DNA from: Diadema setosum
Lineage: Eukaryota > Echinodermata > Echinoidea > Diadematoida > Diadematidae
Reading direction: 5' to 3'
Assembly (NCBI GenBank): GCA_033980235.1
Contig: CM067066.1
Coordinates: 31,267,180-31,331,179 of the forward strand
Length of the DNA: 64,000 bases
Both the position numbers and the translations under genes were made by a program. Positions 24,801 to 38,700 of the stretch are shown here, piece by piece. Within the stretch, counting starts at the first letter, position 1. Each line of letters opens with the position of its first letter. Below the pieces are notes generated by a model. That model was not told the DNA's origin, searched no databases, and saw only the letters and a list, made by a program, of their open reading frames with translations.

Positions 24801-27800
24801 TATCCACACCACCAGACTCATTAATTATCATCATCACTATTCCAGCCAATCTCACTCACTGCAAAACCCTCATAATTACATCATAGTCCCTCTCACAACA
24901 CTTTAAACAGCAAACAATTCAGACATCACAGACCTAGCTAGACATTTTGACCTTCATAAAAAATAAAAAAAAATGAAAGGGAGGTGGGGGGGGGGGAGAG
25001 TTATGAGCACACGAAGACGATCCACGATGGCGTTTTAGTATACCGTAGAAAAAAAAGATACACAGAAAATCTTGCATCGGACAAAAGGAGATGAAAAACT
25101 ACGATGAGGAAAACGAGGGTGAAAATCCGATGCTTGAAGACGAACGATGAAGACACGTTACGGTAAAAATAAATACATGTACACTGTAGTGTCTGTACTA
25201 ACATTCTTTTTGAAGACACGTTACGGTACAATACATATATACACTGTACTAACATTCTTTTTGAATACACGGAAACAAACGAGTGGGTGTAATACAAACA
25301 AAGTACGAGTACTACGAAGTACGATGTCCTCTCGCAGACTTAGATAACCTAGGTTTTGGTACTTCTACATCATGACATCATTGACATGTAGTAGAATCTA
25401 CATCGATCAATAAAAACAAACCTCACAAACACTCGAACAAAAACTACAAATTGTTGCAAACATGGTAAAAAATAAACAAAACACTCTAAGAAGTACGATT
25501 GTACTCTAGTAGACCGTCCACACGTGTATTAAAACGCGTCAGTGTGAATTTACGACACACGATTACTACGTACCGCACGCCGGTACGGCAGCATGCACCA
25601 GCTCTATACATGCATGTAACATGTACACTTTTATTACGTTTGCGATGTACTAATTACAATGTATTGTGTGTATAGATGTGCCACGTATTGCGACTGTGGT
25701 GTCACGTCGACGATTTTAGTGCTGTGCATGCTGTACCAGTGTTGATTATTCCGCACGCAGAATTTTCCCGCAGGCTGGTGGCAGCAGCAGCTACGCTCGT
25801 TGGTATGATACGACTTAGTTTTATCCAAAGATTGTACACTATGCGACGAATACGATCTTTGGTCGTCTTTGCATGCATTACGTATCCGATATCCATGCTC
25901 GAACGTCGTCTGCTTTGGAAACTGAGTTGATTCGATTCGATCAGCGCGCACATTGTGCACACGCATGCAGCGCGCCCGAAACGTGTAACAGGAAAAAAAC
26001 ACGTTTCCCTCGTTCCCAACCACTCGGACATCGGCACTGAATCGTGACGTTCTGAACGCTACACGTTTCCCTCTGCGGGCGAGCCTGTGCGAGCGAATCG
26101 TGTATATTTCACTTCTACACGATTCGCTCACGCGAAACGCGTGAGCGGACACGAAACGTGTAAACGTGTCAGACGAATTGCTGACCGGTACTGTAGTCAC
26201 AAGTACTGGTATATGAAAATCAAGATTCGAACCAGTTCATATAGAAGGGTTCTTTAAAAAATGCTGAAGTTGAAAAATTATGCATCAAAGTCTCTTTTTC
26301 ATTTTATTTGTACATGTACACTCCTTGGCAACTGCGATACATCTTCAAAGGCTCCATGGCAACAAGTTTCGCATAAGTTTCACATTATACTTTGCAGCAA
26401 TTAGGAGATACTACAACAAAAATGATTACATCAGAGTTGTTCCAAAGCCACATACCTTGGTCACAACCACTACGATAGGTACACCAAGGTTATGCGTGAG
26501 GGTGGTTTCGCCCAGCGGTAGGACGACTGTCTCCTCGTCCCCTGTCGCCGTGCTCTGCGCCGCCGTGGACGTTCTTCTCGTGGCCGCCTGGTCCTGGCCG
26601 GACTCTGGCTCTGTGTACGCTTGGAATTGTTGGACCACTGCAGGAACGAAAGACAGAAAAGTAGGGAGAAAGATCAAGTTAGAAATGAGAAAAATCAAAC
26701 TTGGTATTAGCAACATCTAAGGCATGATGCAGCCAAAACAACATGAACACATTAGTAATCTTACATTTGCTCATCATGGGGGGGGGGGGGGGGGGAGGGG
26801 GGCATTTCATCAAGCCTTTCTTCAAATATTTCTTTCCGACAAAATTTGCTCTCAGCCAGTCAGATGCAAGGATTTCAGTAGCTTAAAACAGTTCATCAAA
26901 AAAAATGCTTGATGTAATGCCCTCCCCCAAGCACAGTAACACACATACATTGATTACATGTTCTTGTGTCATGTACATTCAGACATTTAAGACACAACCA
27001 TTTTCATTTCTTGCCTAGCTAATACTGTTTACACGATTGACCTTATGGAATATTCACTTGCCCTCCTCTAGTTTTCTAAGATTAGAGGGTCATACTAGAC
27101 GAATCAATCTACCAAAAGTGTCACGGACATTTTGACATTACTCAACGCTACACACTCGCACAGTTCCGACGGTTTCGGCCAGTAAAAATCACTGTCGGAC
27201 CAGTAACTTTTTCAGGAATGGACCAGTAAAAAAATGCAAAAACTGGGTACGCTGGTCACACAGAGACAGGTTGGACTGGTACAAAAATGGGGTTAGAGTG
27301 CTGCCCTGCATTACGAAAAGTTTTTATATTCGTGTTTTTAAAAACAAAAGCAATAATTGGCAATGAGCATACGCAGCCTCAAATTGTACCTGAACCTTCA
27401 GTTTCTATTCTCAGAATATTGCTTCCTAACTACAGTATGTGATTTTAAAAGTACAAGGTGTATTTAGGGGGGGGGGGGGGGACTATAAATCCAAGAGGTA
27501 TAACCTTCACTTTTTAATTTAATGTTGCTTGCAGTGAACAACAACATGTTTTGATTTATTTGTGAAACATTTGTAAAACAAATGCAATAATTGACAATGA
27601 GCGCACACATCCTCAAATTGTGCCTGAACCTTCAGTTTCTATTCTCAGAATAGTGCTTCCTAACTACAGTATGTGATTTTATAAGTATTGGGGGGGGGGG
27701 AGAGAGACTATGAATCCAAGAGGTATAACCTTCACTTTTTAATTTAATGTTGCTTGCTATGAACAACAACATGTTTTGATTTATTTGTGTGCTCTTGCGT

Positions 27801-30800
27801 CTTCCTAATTTTGTTTCATAAGAGCATGACTAGCTGAGAGCCCTGGAAGAAATGTGATTGCTACACAGGTCTGATAAACCCTTATTAAGTTCAGAAAATG
27901 ACGGCAGATCCATTGTAAATTGCTCTGTGAAAATATTGTTTGGAGTTACTGTACACTACACTTGCAGCTACAGAGTGACTTCACACCCTGTGATGCACAG
28001 CCAATATTCTGTGTACCCATTCATGCACATGTGTTAGCATGCCAACACGCTCACACATGTGTGTACAACAGTCACACCACAAACATCTGCAGCCCAATTA
28101 CCCGTACACAGCAGCTTCTTTAAGTTTAAAGAAAAGTCAGGCAGCAACTGGTAGACTAATTAATTTCATGCTTCATAGGAGACAAAGCTGACTAGAGCTT
28201 GTAGTCAACTTTTGGCACAATTTGCACGTAATCCTGGAAATTCTACTCTTGATACTGAGCTTACTGCTTTCCACTATTTGTGTATTCAAAGGGTTACCTC
28301 CATCCACTCAATGAAATTGGTCACATTTACAAAACATAAGCATGAAAATAAGCTATATATGGGCAATTCCGCGGTTAGTAACGTTACATTTGAACAAATT
28401 TAGATATTTGTTTTTACCACTAAATTACCATTTATTCACTTCAAGTCAAAATTATGTCAAAAACATGTTCATCCTTCCCAGGTTTATGATACAGAAAAGA
28501 ATGAACACAATCCAAGAAATATCAGAATTGCTATAGCAACTTAAAGGGCTGGTTAGTAACGTTACGAAAAAAGGACATGACAAAAAAAATCAATGTCTTG
28601 TAACAAAAAGTGTGCAAAAATTCACGTTACTTCAAACAAAGTGTTGCATTAATTTCAATTATTGCATCATGACAAATGTTCTTGCAAATTTTTTTAGCAG
28701 TTTGACCAATATTTTTTTAGCTAGACCCCCAAAAGCATGGTTAGTAACGTTACGGTTAGTAACGTTACATTTGTCCGGAGTAATTCCGCAGGTCATTTCA
28801 CCCTTTTGTAATTGACAAAATGTCACATGACTTCTGGAGTATTTAAATGTATTCATCTTTTACCCTTTAGCAAAACTTTGAGGAAAAAATTTCAAAGGAA
28901 CCCACTGTAATTTGCATTTAAGTGAATTTCAGCGTCCCCAGTCCCACATGTACATTTTAAATGATGGTTTTAGATCTCACAAAATCAATGAATACGAAAA
29001 ATAAAATCTACTGAATTTGAAAGACCCTAACGATTGGTGAACATCCATGGCATTAGTTGATACCTAGATTAAAGGGTAAGATATAGAGGCACATTTCTTT
29101 TATCCATGTCATGTCCACCTAACTGCGGAATTGCCCATATGTCAATACCTCATGCCTTTGATTTAATATTTTTTAAAAATACATATATCAGTGCTTTTTT
29201 CCTGATTGATCAGACACCTTTACCAAGCCCCCCCCCCCCCCCCCCCCACCATCACCAAAAAGAAAGAAAGAAAGAAAGAAACTCATGACTTTACCATTTT
29301 GAACTGGAATGATATAATGCAAACAATCTTAATTTTGCTTTGCTTTCATTCTCTCCTTAAAAACAAACGTCTGACAAACAACCAGTGATGATGCATTGTA
29401 CGTGCACAAGAGGAGGACTTGTGAGCCAACAACATCATGACGTCATCTGATATGCAAAAACATATATTTTTTTTTTGTCTGTTACAATTGCTTTGTGAAG
29501 ACAAATAAGATTTCAGAATTTCGGAACTACCTCATTAGTTCACCTGATTTTAAGATGTCTTCACTGTTTTGTTTCTTTGATTCTACACTATATCCATTCA
29601 GAGTATTTAATTCATATGGTATAGGCTACATTGCAATAAAGTTTCCATTTAAGCGCTGCAGCTCATGCAGTTAACATACCCCACAAGTTTTTCCCATATC
29701 AAAAATCAAGTCTATATTTAGAGTCTGCCTTCACATAATACGCCAGACTCATCTCTTTTCTGCGGTCGGAGAGCGGCATTACACGTCGGAAGGATTTACA
29801 CGGTGGGTCAGCCTTCATACAGAACCATATATAGGGCAGATTTCATTACATGCTTCTGGGAGTGTGGTTTTTCAATTGTGCTGTAACGTGACCATGCAGC
29901 TTACAAGGCACAGACGACGATACATCCTGTCACCTCCTATCTACTGTATGTGTACATGCATCTTCAGCACAGTTTGTGAATTACAATGTCTCTTCTTTTC
30001 TCTGCATACTGATATTCAACATATTTTACTTGTGTTCCTACACAACATGTTACAATGCACATGTTTCACATCTTACATCTTCTAATTTTGTACTTCCCAC
30101 CTTTACGAGCTGCCTAAATGAGTATTCAACAAACTAGTCAGAACAGCTCTGTTACAACTATTATATGACTCTCCTTTTTTGCCCTGAATTGGTAAAACTG
30201 ACCTGCATGAGTTGCCTGACTACAAAAGTTTGAATTCTTGTAAATACAACAAGTTTGTACAGCTATATTATAGAGAGGTTTTTGGTTGTTGTTGTTTTTT
30301 CAACATGACTACCAGAAGAAATAATCATGGCCTTTGATAAGAATAAATACAGTGGTAGCATAAGTTTCGGGTTTTGTTATTTTAATAATGCTCATTTGAA
30401 TTTTGGACATGAAATTTTCTGTACATAAAATATTCTGGAGTAGTCCTAAAATCAATGGCCCGCATTACTAGTACACTCATATCTTAAATCAAATCCTCGG
30501 TTTAATAAATTCAGTCCATGAACTTAAACATGTGTAAAATAGGCATTTCTTGCCCATGCATACAACTGTACTTAATACCTGTGGGCATTCATTATTTGAT
30601 ATTGGTTGCTGTATGTATGTGATGTTATGATTTATGCTGTCAAATTTGTATCATCCACAGACTATATTTAGCCTACCTTTGTAAATTCTTGTCATTGATA
30701 CTTCCTCACACAGTGTTTTTCTTTCGACACAGTGTACCATTTAGATACAAGGGGGAATACAGCATAGTCAGTGAGGTGCCCCTGTTTTGGTAACCAGCCA

Positions 30801-32728
30801 GCCAGCCAATTTAGTTTTCATTTTGACTAGTTTGCCAAATTGCAAGTGGTTGCCTCATCTACATGTACTTCACAGTTACCACATCAAGCAAGCATAGAGA
30901 CCAGTAATGAGATGCAAACATGAGGAGAGTATTAGTATGCACAAGGTTTTCTCAAATATTTCAAATGTCATGATTTAACAAAAATAAACAGAAGGGAGTT
31001 CATATCATTACAAGTCAGCAGAACCACCATTTGCAGCAGTAAATACAATTTTTCAATAATCAATTGACAGTTAATGGCATGTCAAATTTGTTTTTCATTG
31101 TATTTCAGATCATTCTGCAGTCTTTATGACTATAATAAACAAAAACCATTGACTAGATACAAATCACTCTATGCCTACTGTATGACATCAGTATGAGGCA
31201 GAGACATTTAAATGAGCAATGGACATGTACGTGTATACAGGTCTATATGCTGCTGTGAAAAAAAAAAAAAAAAAAAAGGCGACGATCATGTCTACTTTCC
31301 CCCACATGCTCATCTTGATACAGGGCTGCCAACATCTGCTAGAACAACAACAGCAACAAAAAGAAACAAAGAAAGAAAACCGCAACCAAAACCAAAAATT
31401 ATGCATAGTAAAATACATATTTTGAAGGCAACAAATAACCTTTTGCTTCACCTGAAAAAAAAAAATGCTCACACCAAGGTACTTTGAAATGAATTACTAT
31501 TTACACTTATTTGTAATACATTTTGCCATCAGAAAACATTTTTGATAATTTTTAATTAAGAAAAAACATTAAATATCATAAACATCTACAGTACTACTGT
31601 ACACTGTAGTTGGCAACCCTATTACCAGTCTAGCCAAATGAACAAATTTCAATGAATTTCGACATGTCTGTCAATTTTTGAATAAACATGGTCTTCAATA
31701 TAAACTTTATGTCTGACTCATAAAGCCTCAGGCTGTATGATCTCAATGAGAAACACCCACCATTCATACAAACTATACATTTGCTTTCATCAAGTTGACA
31801 CAAATAAGCAATTCAGCAGGTTCAACCATAGATTGAGAATTCATCCGTCACATCATACCATGTTGACGTCAAGTACAGTACACACATTATTGATCTCTCG
31901 GTGCAATTGTGCCTGAAATGGGTTGTTCTTCTGCCTGTGGTGCACTTCCACACATCTGCTTCTATGCAACCTGCAGACACACCAGGGAGGCAAGGGGAGC
32001 ATTTGGACAAATCCAAGGTCTGCCGGGTCAGGCGCACAGGGGCCCTTGATAAACATGCCAGCTGTTCAGGTTTCACCCTGCAATTCAACCCATTCAGTAT
32101 TCATGGCAATAATGTGAACACACACAATCACACACCCATCTGCACCAGGCCATGGCATGTTTCCACTCCTCAATGCCATGGTGAATAAAGTTATCTACTG
32201 TGCTGGGTAAAGACAAAAGGTTGCTAGTACACTCTCCAGTACAACAAACTAAAATCTATTTCTCTTATATGTACATGGTGAAAAAGAGAGAGAGAAAAAA
32301 AAGCTTCATTTTCACCATCAACACCATCTTTACCCACCTACTCTACACAAGCCTGCATGGCATAACTACACAGTTAGTGTAAACTACTCATGAAAACGTA
32401 CAGCGTTGTATCATGTTTGAAGGTTTAGGGTTCTTATAAACTTCCTGACTAAATCACAAACTGCAGCCACAGTTACTCTCTGTATCATTCCAATTATCTG
32501 AACATATAAATTGTTCTGTACATGTATATGATCCAAAGAACTAGAGACAAAAGTCGCATTCATACCTGGTTCACAAAATACATGCGGGGTGATGAATAAC
32601 CACCTGTCCTTACAAACCAACTGACTTGACACCTTTCAAACCAGCTATAAAAGAGTATACCTCATGTGTGTGTGTGTATGGGTACCCTGTCTTCAAAGAT
32701 CACCCCTTCCTTTTGTACCTTATGATAT

Positions 32729-32772
<44 letters not shown>

Positions 32773-35700
32773 GGTACAGTAGGTTTGACTGGAGTGTAGT
32801 GTGATGAGCAAACCATTACAGGACTAACTGAACAGACTATCAAACATCTACAAGCAGGATAATGGCTGATAAAAAAGGAGTTTCAGGTCTAGAAATGACC
32901 TAACAAGTATCAATGAGCACAGACATCATGCAATCATGCCATGAACACAGTGCATACAACATGTACATTAATTCAAGGAATTGTGCCTGCAGGCTAGAGG
33001 TGTTCTCCGAAAGTTTGCATGCTCTCCCTCTCATACACACACACGTATTCGTACAATAAAAGCTGTTCGGATCTACAGTATAGTGACTAATACTTGGCAC
33101 CTTCGTCCCCTTACAATCACACATCAGAGTATAACAGCTGTACAGAAATGAACATAAACATGTACATTGTAGGCAAACTCTGATGTTGCTGTCATCCACA
33201 TGTTATAAAACAGCAACTCATCTTTGTCGTCATTAGTGTTGCTAGAGCAAATTCAGCACTTCGACAGTTTATATAAGATGGGCTTTGATTGTGAAGAGTT
33301 ATATTTCTTATATTTCAACTCAGTTATGCAGCTGTCATTTGTATGACGCACCTCTTGACCCCCGGGAAAGGTGCGTCATGGTCGCGTCAAGTACCACCAA
33401 TTTGATGACGCGTGGTACCGTCACGGGAGCAAAATGTCCGTCACAATACTGACCCATTATGTGCGTCATAGTCGGTCATTTAACCAGAGTGTGTCAAAAG
33501 GTTCGTTAATGGGACCGTCATGTAATTTTGCGAGGCTTCTTGCATGGTATCCCTCCGTAACAGAATAAAACAAACTCGCGATCGCGAGTCGGCCGAATTC
33601 ACCGGCTCCTGGAAACGCAAAAATGACACAATTTTCATTGTTTTATTATAACATACTGATACTCACTTTGTTCTCGGATGTCTTCTTTTTCTATCTGATG
33701 TCAGACTAAAGGTCTTTTCAGAAAGTTTGAGCACAAATTTGCTCCAAAACCACACTACCAAACACGATTTGTGATTAAAATCATCACATACAGCCCGCGG
33801 CATCGCGAAGCTCGCTATCCTTCAATTGCATTCACTGTAGTGTAGCATCGACCGTCGACCGTGGAACCTGCAGCAAAACCACGTGCGTGATGTCGACCAT
33901 GTGGTACATGTATACAGTACACGCGTACATACGTATACAGAAGGCGAGGCATGGCAGAGGCCAGGCCGTAAAACACATACAAACGATTATGGCACTAACA
34001 TTACCGAGAGTCTATTAAAACCTATATTAACTTAAATTCTATTTAAACACTAGCCATATAAACCATGTACCTAACTTGGGTTTAATAAGGTTCGTGTTTA
34101 AATAGGCAGGGGCTTCAATCAAGCTGTTTTCGAATCGGGGAAGGGGAGGCGGGAGGTTAGGGAAAAAATTACTGTGGCCAGGCCGTAGTTTCGCGAAACT
34201 AGATAGTTTGCCATAGCAACGTGTATATCAAAACACGCGTTTCTATGGGATGGCCATGGACTAGGGAACGGTTTAGAGAAATTCAAAGTCATTCGAAGTT
34301 GAAGTGGTTCTATCCTACGCATTTTTACTTTTGTTGTTGTTGTTCATATCTAAAAAAAATCGATTTCTTAATTTTTTTTCAACTGGTATTTGGGAGTCTT
34401 GTAATATATTTAAAATGTTGATAGAAATTTCTGAATATATTCAGAAAGTACGCCTAGGCGCCTACTGTTTGGATAAACGGTAAACATGCAGTCTACGTTC
34501 GATACGAAGAAATCATTACGTCTTTCACGGAGGAAAAACATACAAAACAAACAAAAAACACCTACGAACGAATGTTGATAGCCAAAACTTTGATAAGTAA
34601 TAAGCAGTTATCATGAGCGTGAACTGAAATTAATTGTCATGATTTTGTTGTCTAACCATGTGATGACTGCATCTCATTGAACCTACTCGTAGTGAATTTC
34701 TCTGGGCATACGAGACCTTATAAGTATTTCTGTGATTGCATTTTTAATTGACTGATTAATCGATCTTTTTTTTTATTGTTCAGGGAACATAAGATATTCG
34801 ATCAAGTACATTATATTCGACTGTTTGATGTTTCCTACTATGCGCCAAAAGAAAGGCTATAGAATCACGATATCTTTGCAATGATTCCTTTAATTCAACT
34901 AATGAGCTGGTTCTTCGATCGATATTTCCAGGATATTTACACGCTGTTTATTCTGAGCGCATTCTTCCGTCTGGCACGCACCTGGGTGTGGCACCTGCTT
35001 TTGTGGAAATTTCCACAAGGGGAGAGGGGTGGGGTGTCAAGTTTCTTCGAGCCGAAGAGACTGCATGTAAAACAATCTCTTCGCTCTAATTTATTGTCAT
35101 TCGTGCTTTCCCCTTATTCTTTGCTGATATTGAACATTTAGATTTAACTTTACGAAGGTTGGTAGCACGTGGTTCTATTTTGTTGTGAGGTGTATGTAAT
35201 TTCTTTTTTTATCATTCTTGGGAAGGAAAAGAAGAGTAAAGGGGGAAAGAAGAATAAGAGGGAAAGTAAAATGAAATGAACGGCACGTACGCTCAGCATT
35301 CACAGTAAGCCGTCTTTTTACACCAGCATAGTTATTATCATCATCACCATCGGACATCACTCAGACCATTTTAGCCTTTTCCTATATCAACATTAAGAAA
35401 CACGCATAGTCCCTCGAGATAAACACCTAGGAAAATAAATAACAAATACAAAGTATCAACACCTCCCAACACAAATATTTAGAAAAGACAACACACGGCA
35501 CACTAAAGCGGCTGGTATCAAACTTCGTCGCTTCGATTCGAAAAAGTATTGCAGCAAAGAAATCGCCGTTACGAAAATAGCAGTGCGAGACACTTGAAAG
35601 AATTACGTCAAATACTTCAAAGTATAAAGGGAACGGATAAAGTGATATAAAATGGAAGAAATCGTACCAAACGATGTGTGAGAAACGACAGTGGAGAACG

Positions 35701-38700
35701 GTAAGTTTAGTAGTAGGCTTAGGCCCTAGCAACAGTTTACAGCACCGAAAGCTACGCGAAAATAAGGTGAAAATAAATACACATTGGAAACTCGGTATTG
35801 CGACGAGATCCTTAGGATCAAGTCAATAAACGATACAAAACAAAGGAAATAAATTCATTTTAACCGGAAAATAGTTTGTTATAAGTATTCCGTTATATGA
35901 GATCTCCTTTGATAGGCCGAGAAATACATCGAGTTTCCACGATACTCGGGAAAGAAAGTTCGAACGCTTTTCACCTGCACATACTGCAGTGCACATCAAT
36001 ACACGAACAGAAACTCACCTCCTCCTTTCAGAAAAATGACGCAATAACGTTACAAAAAACACACACAACACTCTAAAAATCATTTCGTACTTGGGAGGCA
36101 AGGGACAAGCGGATGAAGAAGAAGAGAAAGGAAAAAGAAGCAGACATTGCACAACGGAACGCTTCTACCCCGACTCAAATCGAAACAGGGTACTGGAGTG
36201 TAGTGGCAGCTGGCTACAGTGTGCAGCTAAGCTACTACACTCGCGCTCCCCAGCCGCCCACACATGGGGATACAGTACCACGGGGATCGAAGTAAACATA
36301 CAGGGTCCGTAGGCGACAGGGATTCACGCTCGCGAAGTTCCGTTCGGTGTACACAGTTCGCAGGCAGCGAATTGCGTGAGCGCACACAGAGCTCTGCAGC
36401 ATTCCAGTCTGGTACGTACTGCGAATAACATGTGCGTCAAGGGTCAGTCATTTTCACGAAGAGGTGCGTCACCATTTTGACTGGTTAGTGCGTCAATGTC
36501 TCATAGAGGTGGGTCACTTTTTGTGACGGAGGGTACGTCATGGTACCTAAAAGGTATGACGCACATTGGTACTTTGACGCACCTATCCCGGGGGTCAAGA
36601 GGTGCGTCATACAAATGACAGCTGCATTACAATGTACTGTATATTCAAACAAACTTTAAGTTCCCCGCCCTCATTATAGTTTGCAACATTTGATGTAAAT
36701 TTTCAAAGTTTACGAATAGCAAATGATCAACATTCAGATTAATCTATCATGGACTCTCAATTACTGGTATTTCTTTGAAGATGATGTTTGAGTGTGCATA
36801 CTTCAATGCAACTCTTCAGGATCAAAGTCCATCTTAAATAAACTGTCAAAATCAACACATAAAAGTACATGGTAATGCAATACATGGTTTGTAAAGTTGT
36901 GTACAGTCACTGCTAAGGATATAGCACAGTCGGTTTGTTTGGTCACAACATTACCCTTTTTGCTATTAAACACCTGCCAAGATTTAAAATGTATAAAAGC
37001 CAGCCATGTTGTTTATGAGGGTGCATACCATGCATCTCCCATGGGTTGAACTCCCAACTGAATATAATGAGCAAGCCTGCACAATACCCTCACTCCACTA
37101 TTTTTTTCCCCCAAGAATACTACAACTGGATATCAACTGCAGTTATATCAAATGTGACTTGTAACAAATTTCACAAAAGAAAAGAGAATGAATTGTGATC
37201 ATTCTACACTTCCTTCGGCTTTGCATTTCATTCCTGTCACCATTCTTTTGTGCTCACACAGAATGGAAACACAATTTCTGTATTGATGACTCATAGCTTT
37301 GGGGTTTCAGGGAGTGCTGCATTATGAACACACTTTCACAGTGCGTCAAAACAGTGCACTGTGTGCGTGTGTTTGCTGTGTGTCTGCATACAATAGTCTG
37401 GGTGCCAAAGCCACTTTTTGGGCCTAACCTTGTTTCACGGTCCACCCAATGTTTTTTGATGGTTTTACCCTATTTCGAGGGTGCTGAATCCGAATCTGGA
37501 TGATGCAACTCTTGCATCCTTGAGGGTTTTGAGATATTCAAGATGGCCGCCAAAATGGCCGCCGAAACCGAAAATTCTCACGTATTTCATTCTCAATGGT
37601 GAAAAATTGAAAACACTTGATAGTTTTACCCTATTTCGAGGGTGCTGAATCCGAATGTGGATGATGCAACTTTTGCATCCTTGAGGATTTTGAGATATTC
37701 AAGATGGCCGCCAAAATGGGCACCAAAACTGGAAATTCCCATGTATTTCCTTTTGAATCGTGAGAAATTGAAAACAATTGATGGTTTTACCCTATTTCGA
37801 TGGTGCTGAATCCGACTCTGGATGATGCAACTCTTGCATCCTTGAGGGTTTTTAGTTATTCAAGATGGCCGCCAAAGTGGCCGCCGAAATAACAGCCAAT
37901 TAAAACCAGAAATCCCGATGCATTTCCTTCTTAATGGTGAGAAATTGAAAATAATTGATGGTTTTACCCTGTTTGGATGGTGCTGAATCCGAATCTGGAT
38001 GATGCAACTCCTGCATCCTCGAGGATATTGAGATATTCCAGATGGCCGCCAAAATGGCCGCCAAAAGGCCGCCAAAACCGGAAATTCTCACGTATTTCCT
38101 TTTAAATGGTGAGAAATTGAAAACAATTGATGGTTTTACTCTGTTTGGAGGGTGCTGAATCCGAATCTAGATGATACAACTCCTGCATCCTTGAGGATTT
38201 TGAGATATTCAAGATGGCCGTCAAAATGGCCGCCAAAACCGGAAATTCTCACGTATTTCATTCTCAATGGTTCAAAATTGAGAACAATTGATGGTTCTAT
38301 TCTATTCCGATTTCAAAATGGCCGCCAAAACCGGAAATTTCCACGTATTTCAATTTTAATATTTCGCAATTGAGAGCAAATTTTATTGATGATTCCACCC
38401 TCTTTTGATCACTGTGCTGAATGCGAATCTGGACGAAACCACCCTTGCATCATTGAGAGTTTGGAGATTTTCAAGATAGCCGCCAAAATGCTCGGCAGAA
38501 TGGTGAGAAATTGATAACATTTGATGGTTTTACCCTATTTCAGGTTTTCGTCAATGGCAAAATCTAAACCCAACCATACTCTGCTGATAAACGAATGCAT
38601 ATTGTACATCCCAGTTTGAACTTGCTGTACAGTGAAACCAGCTTCATCGGATATCTTGGTGTTTGTAAGATACAGCTGTGCCAGGAATGAATCATGCAAG

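Larger units (their letters stand above)
15724..26196. mobile_element. 10.5-kb foldback-type element with multi-kb inverted arms
   Basis: The ends match as inverted repeats starting CTACAGTRCCGNTCA, then GTCTGACACGTTTACACG. Homology continues for kilobases: for example 17150-17240 pairs with 25085-25290, 17640-17990 with 24530-24770, and 18120-18420 with 24050-24330. The left arm runs to about 18640 and the right arm from about 23930, with indels. Both tips carry clusters of ACACGTTTC/ACACGATTCG. The interior (about 18.6-23.9 kb) has no convincing ORF. No clean target-site duplication is visible. It fills intron 5 of the dynein gene. The CAGTRCC end and subterminal motif clusters resemble hAT elements, which is inference only. 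Confidence 0.75.
14276..26455 (-). other. Dynein LIC intron 5 (12.2 kb)
   Basis: From 14276 to 15723 nothing is recognised except a GAAT run near 15540. The rest is the 10.5-kb inverted-repeat element and about 260 bp before exon 5. Confidence 0.85.

Noticed and set aside
25634..26200. 188-codon minus-strand frame
   Set aside because: It lies in the CpG-rich tip of the right inverted arm, where stops are rare; the left arm does not preserve the frame and no domain is visible.
31822..32188. Opposed frames around 32 kb
   Set aside because: Overlapping frames on both strands with no splice context or similarity; intron 4 unique DNA.
35005..35095. Histone-type 3' stem-loop
   Set aside because: TTGTGGAAATTTCCACAA and a nearby CGAAGAGA..TCTCTTCG hairpin do not fit the histone stem-loop consensus and no histone gene is present.
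34881..35141. 86-codon frame inside the 3.3-kb element as a transposase remnant
   Set aside because: No catalytic motif or helix-turn-helix is recognisable; the frame is hydrophobic and short.
38152..38373. Short frames inside the 165-bp repeat units
   Set aside because: They are not conserved between units and arise from the repeat sequence.
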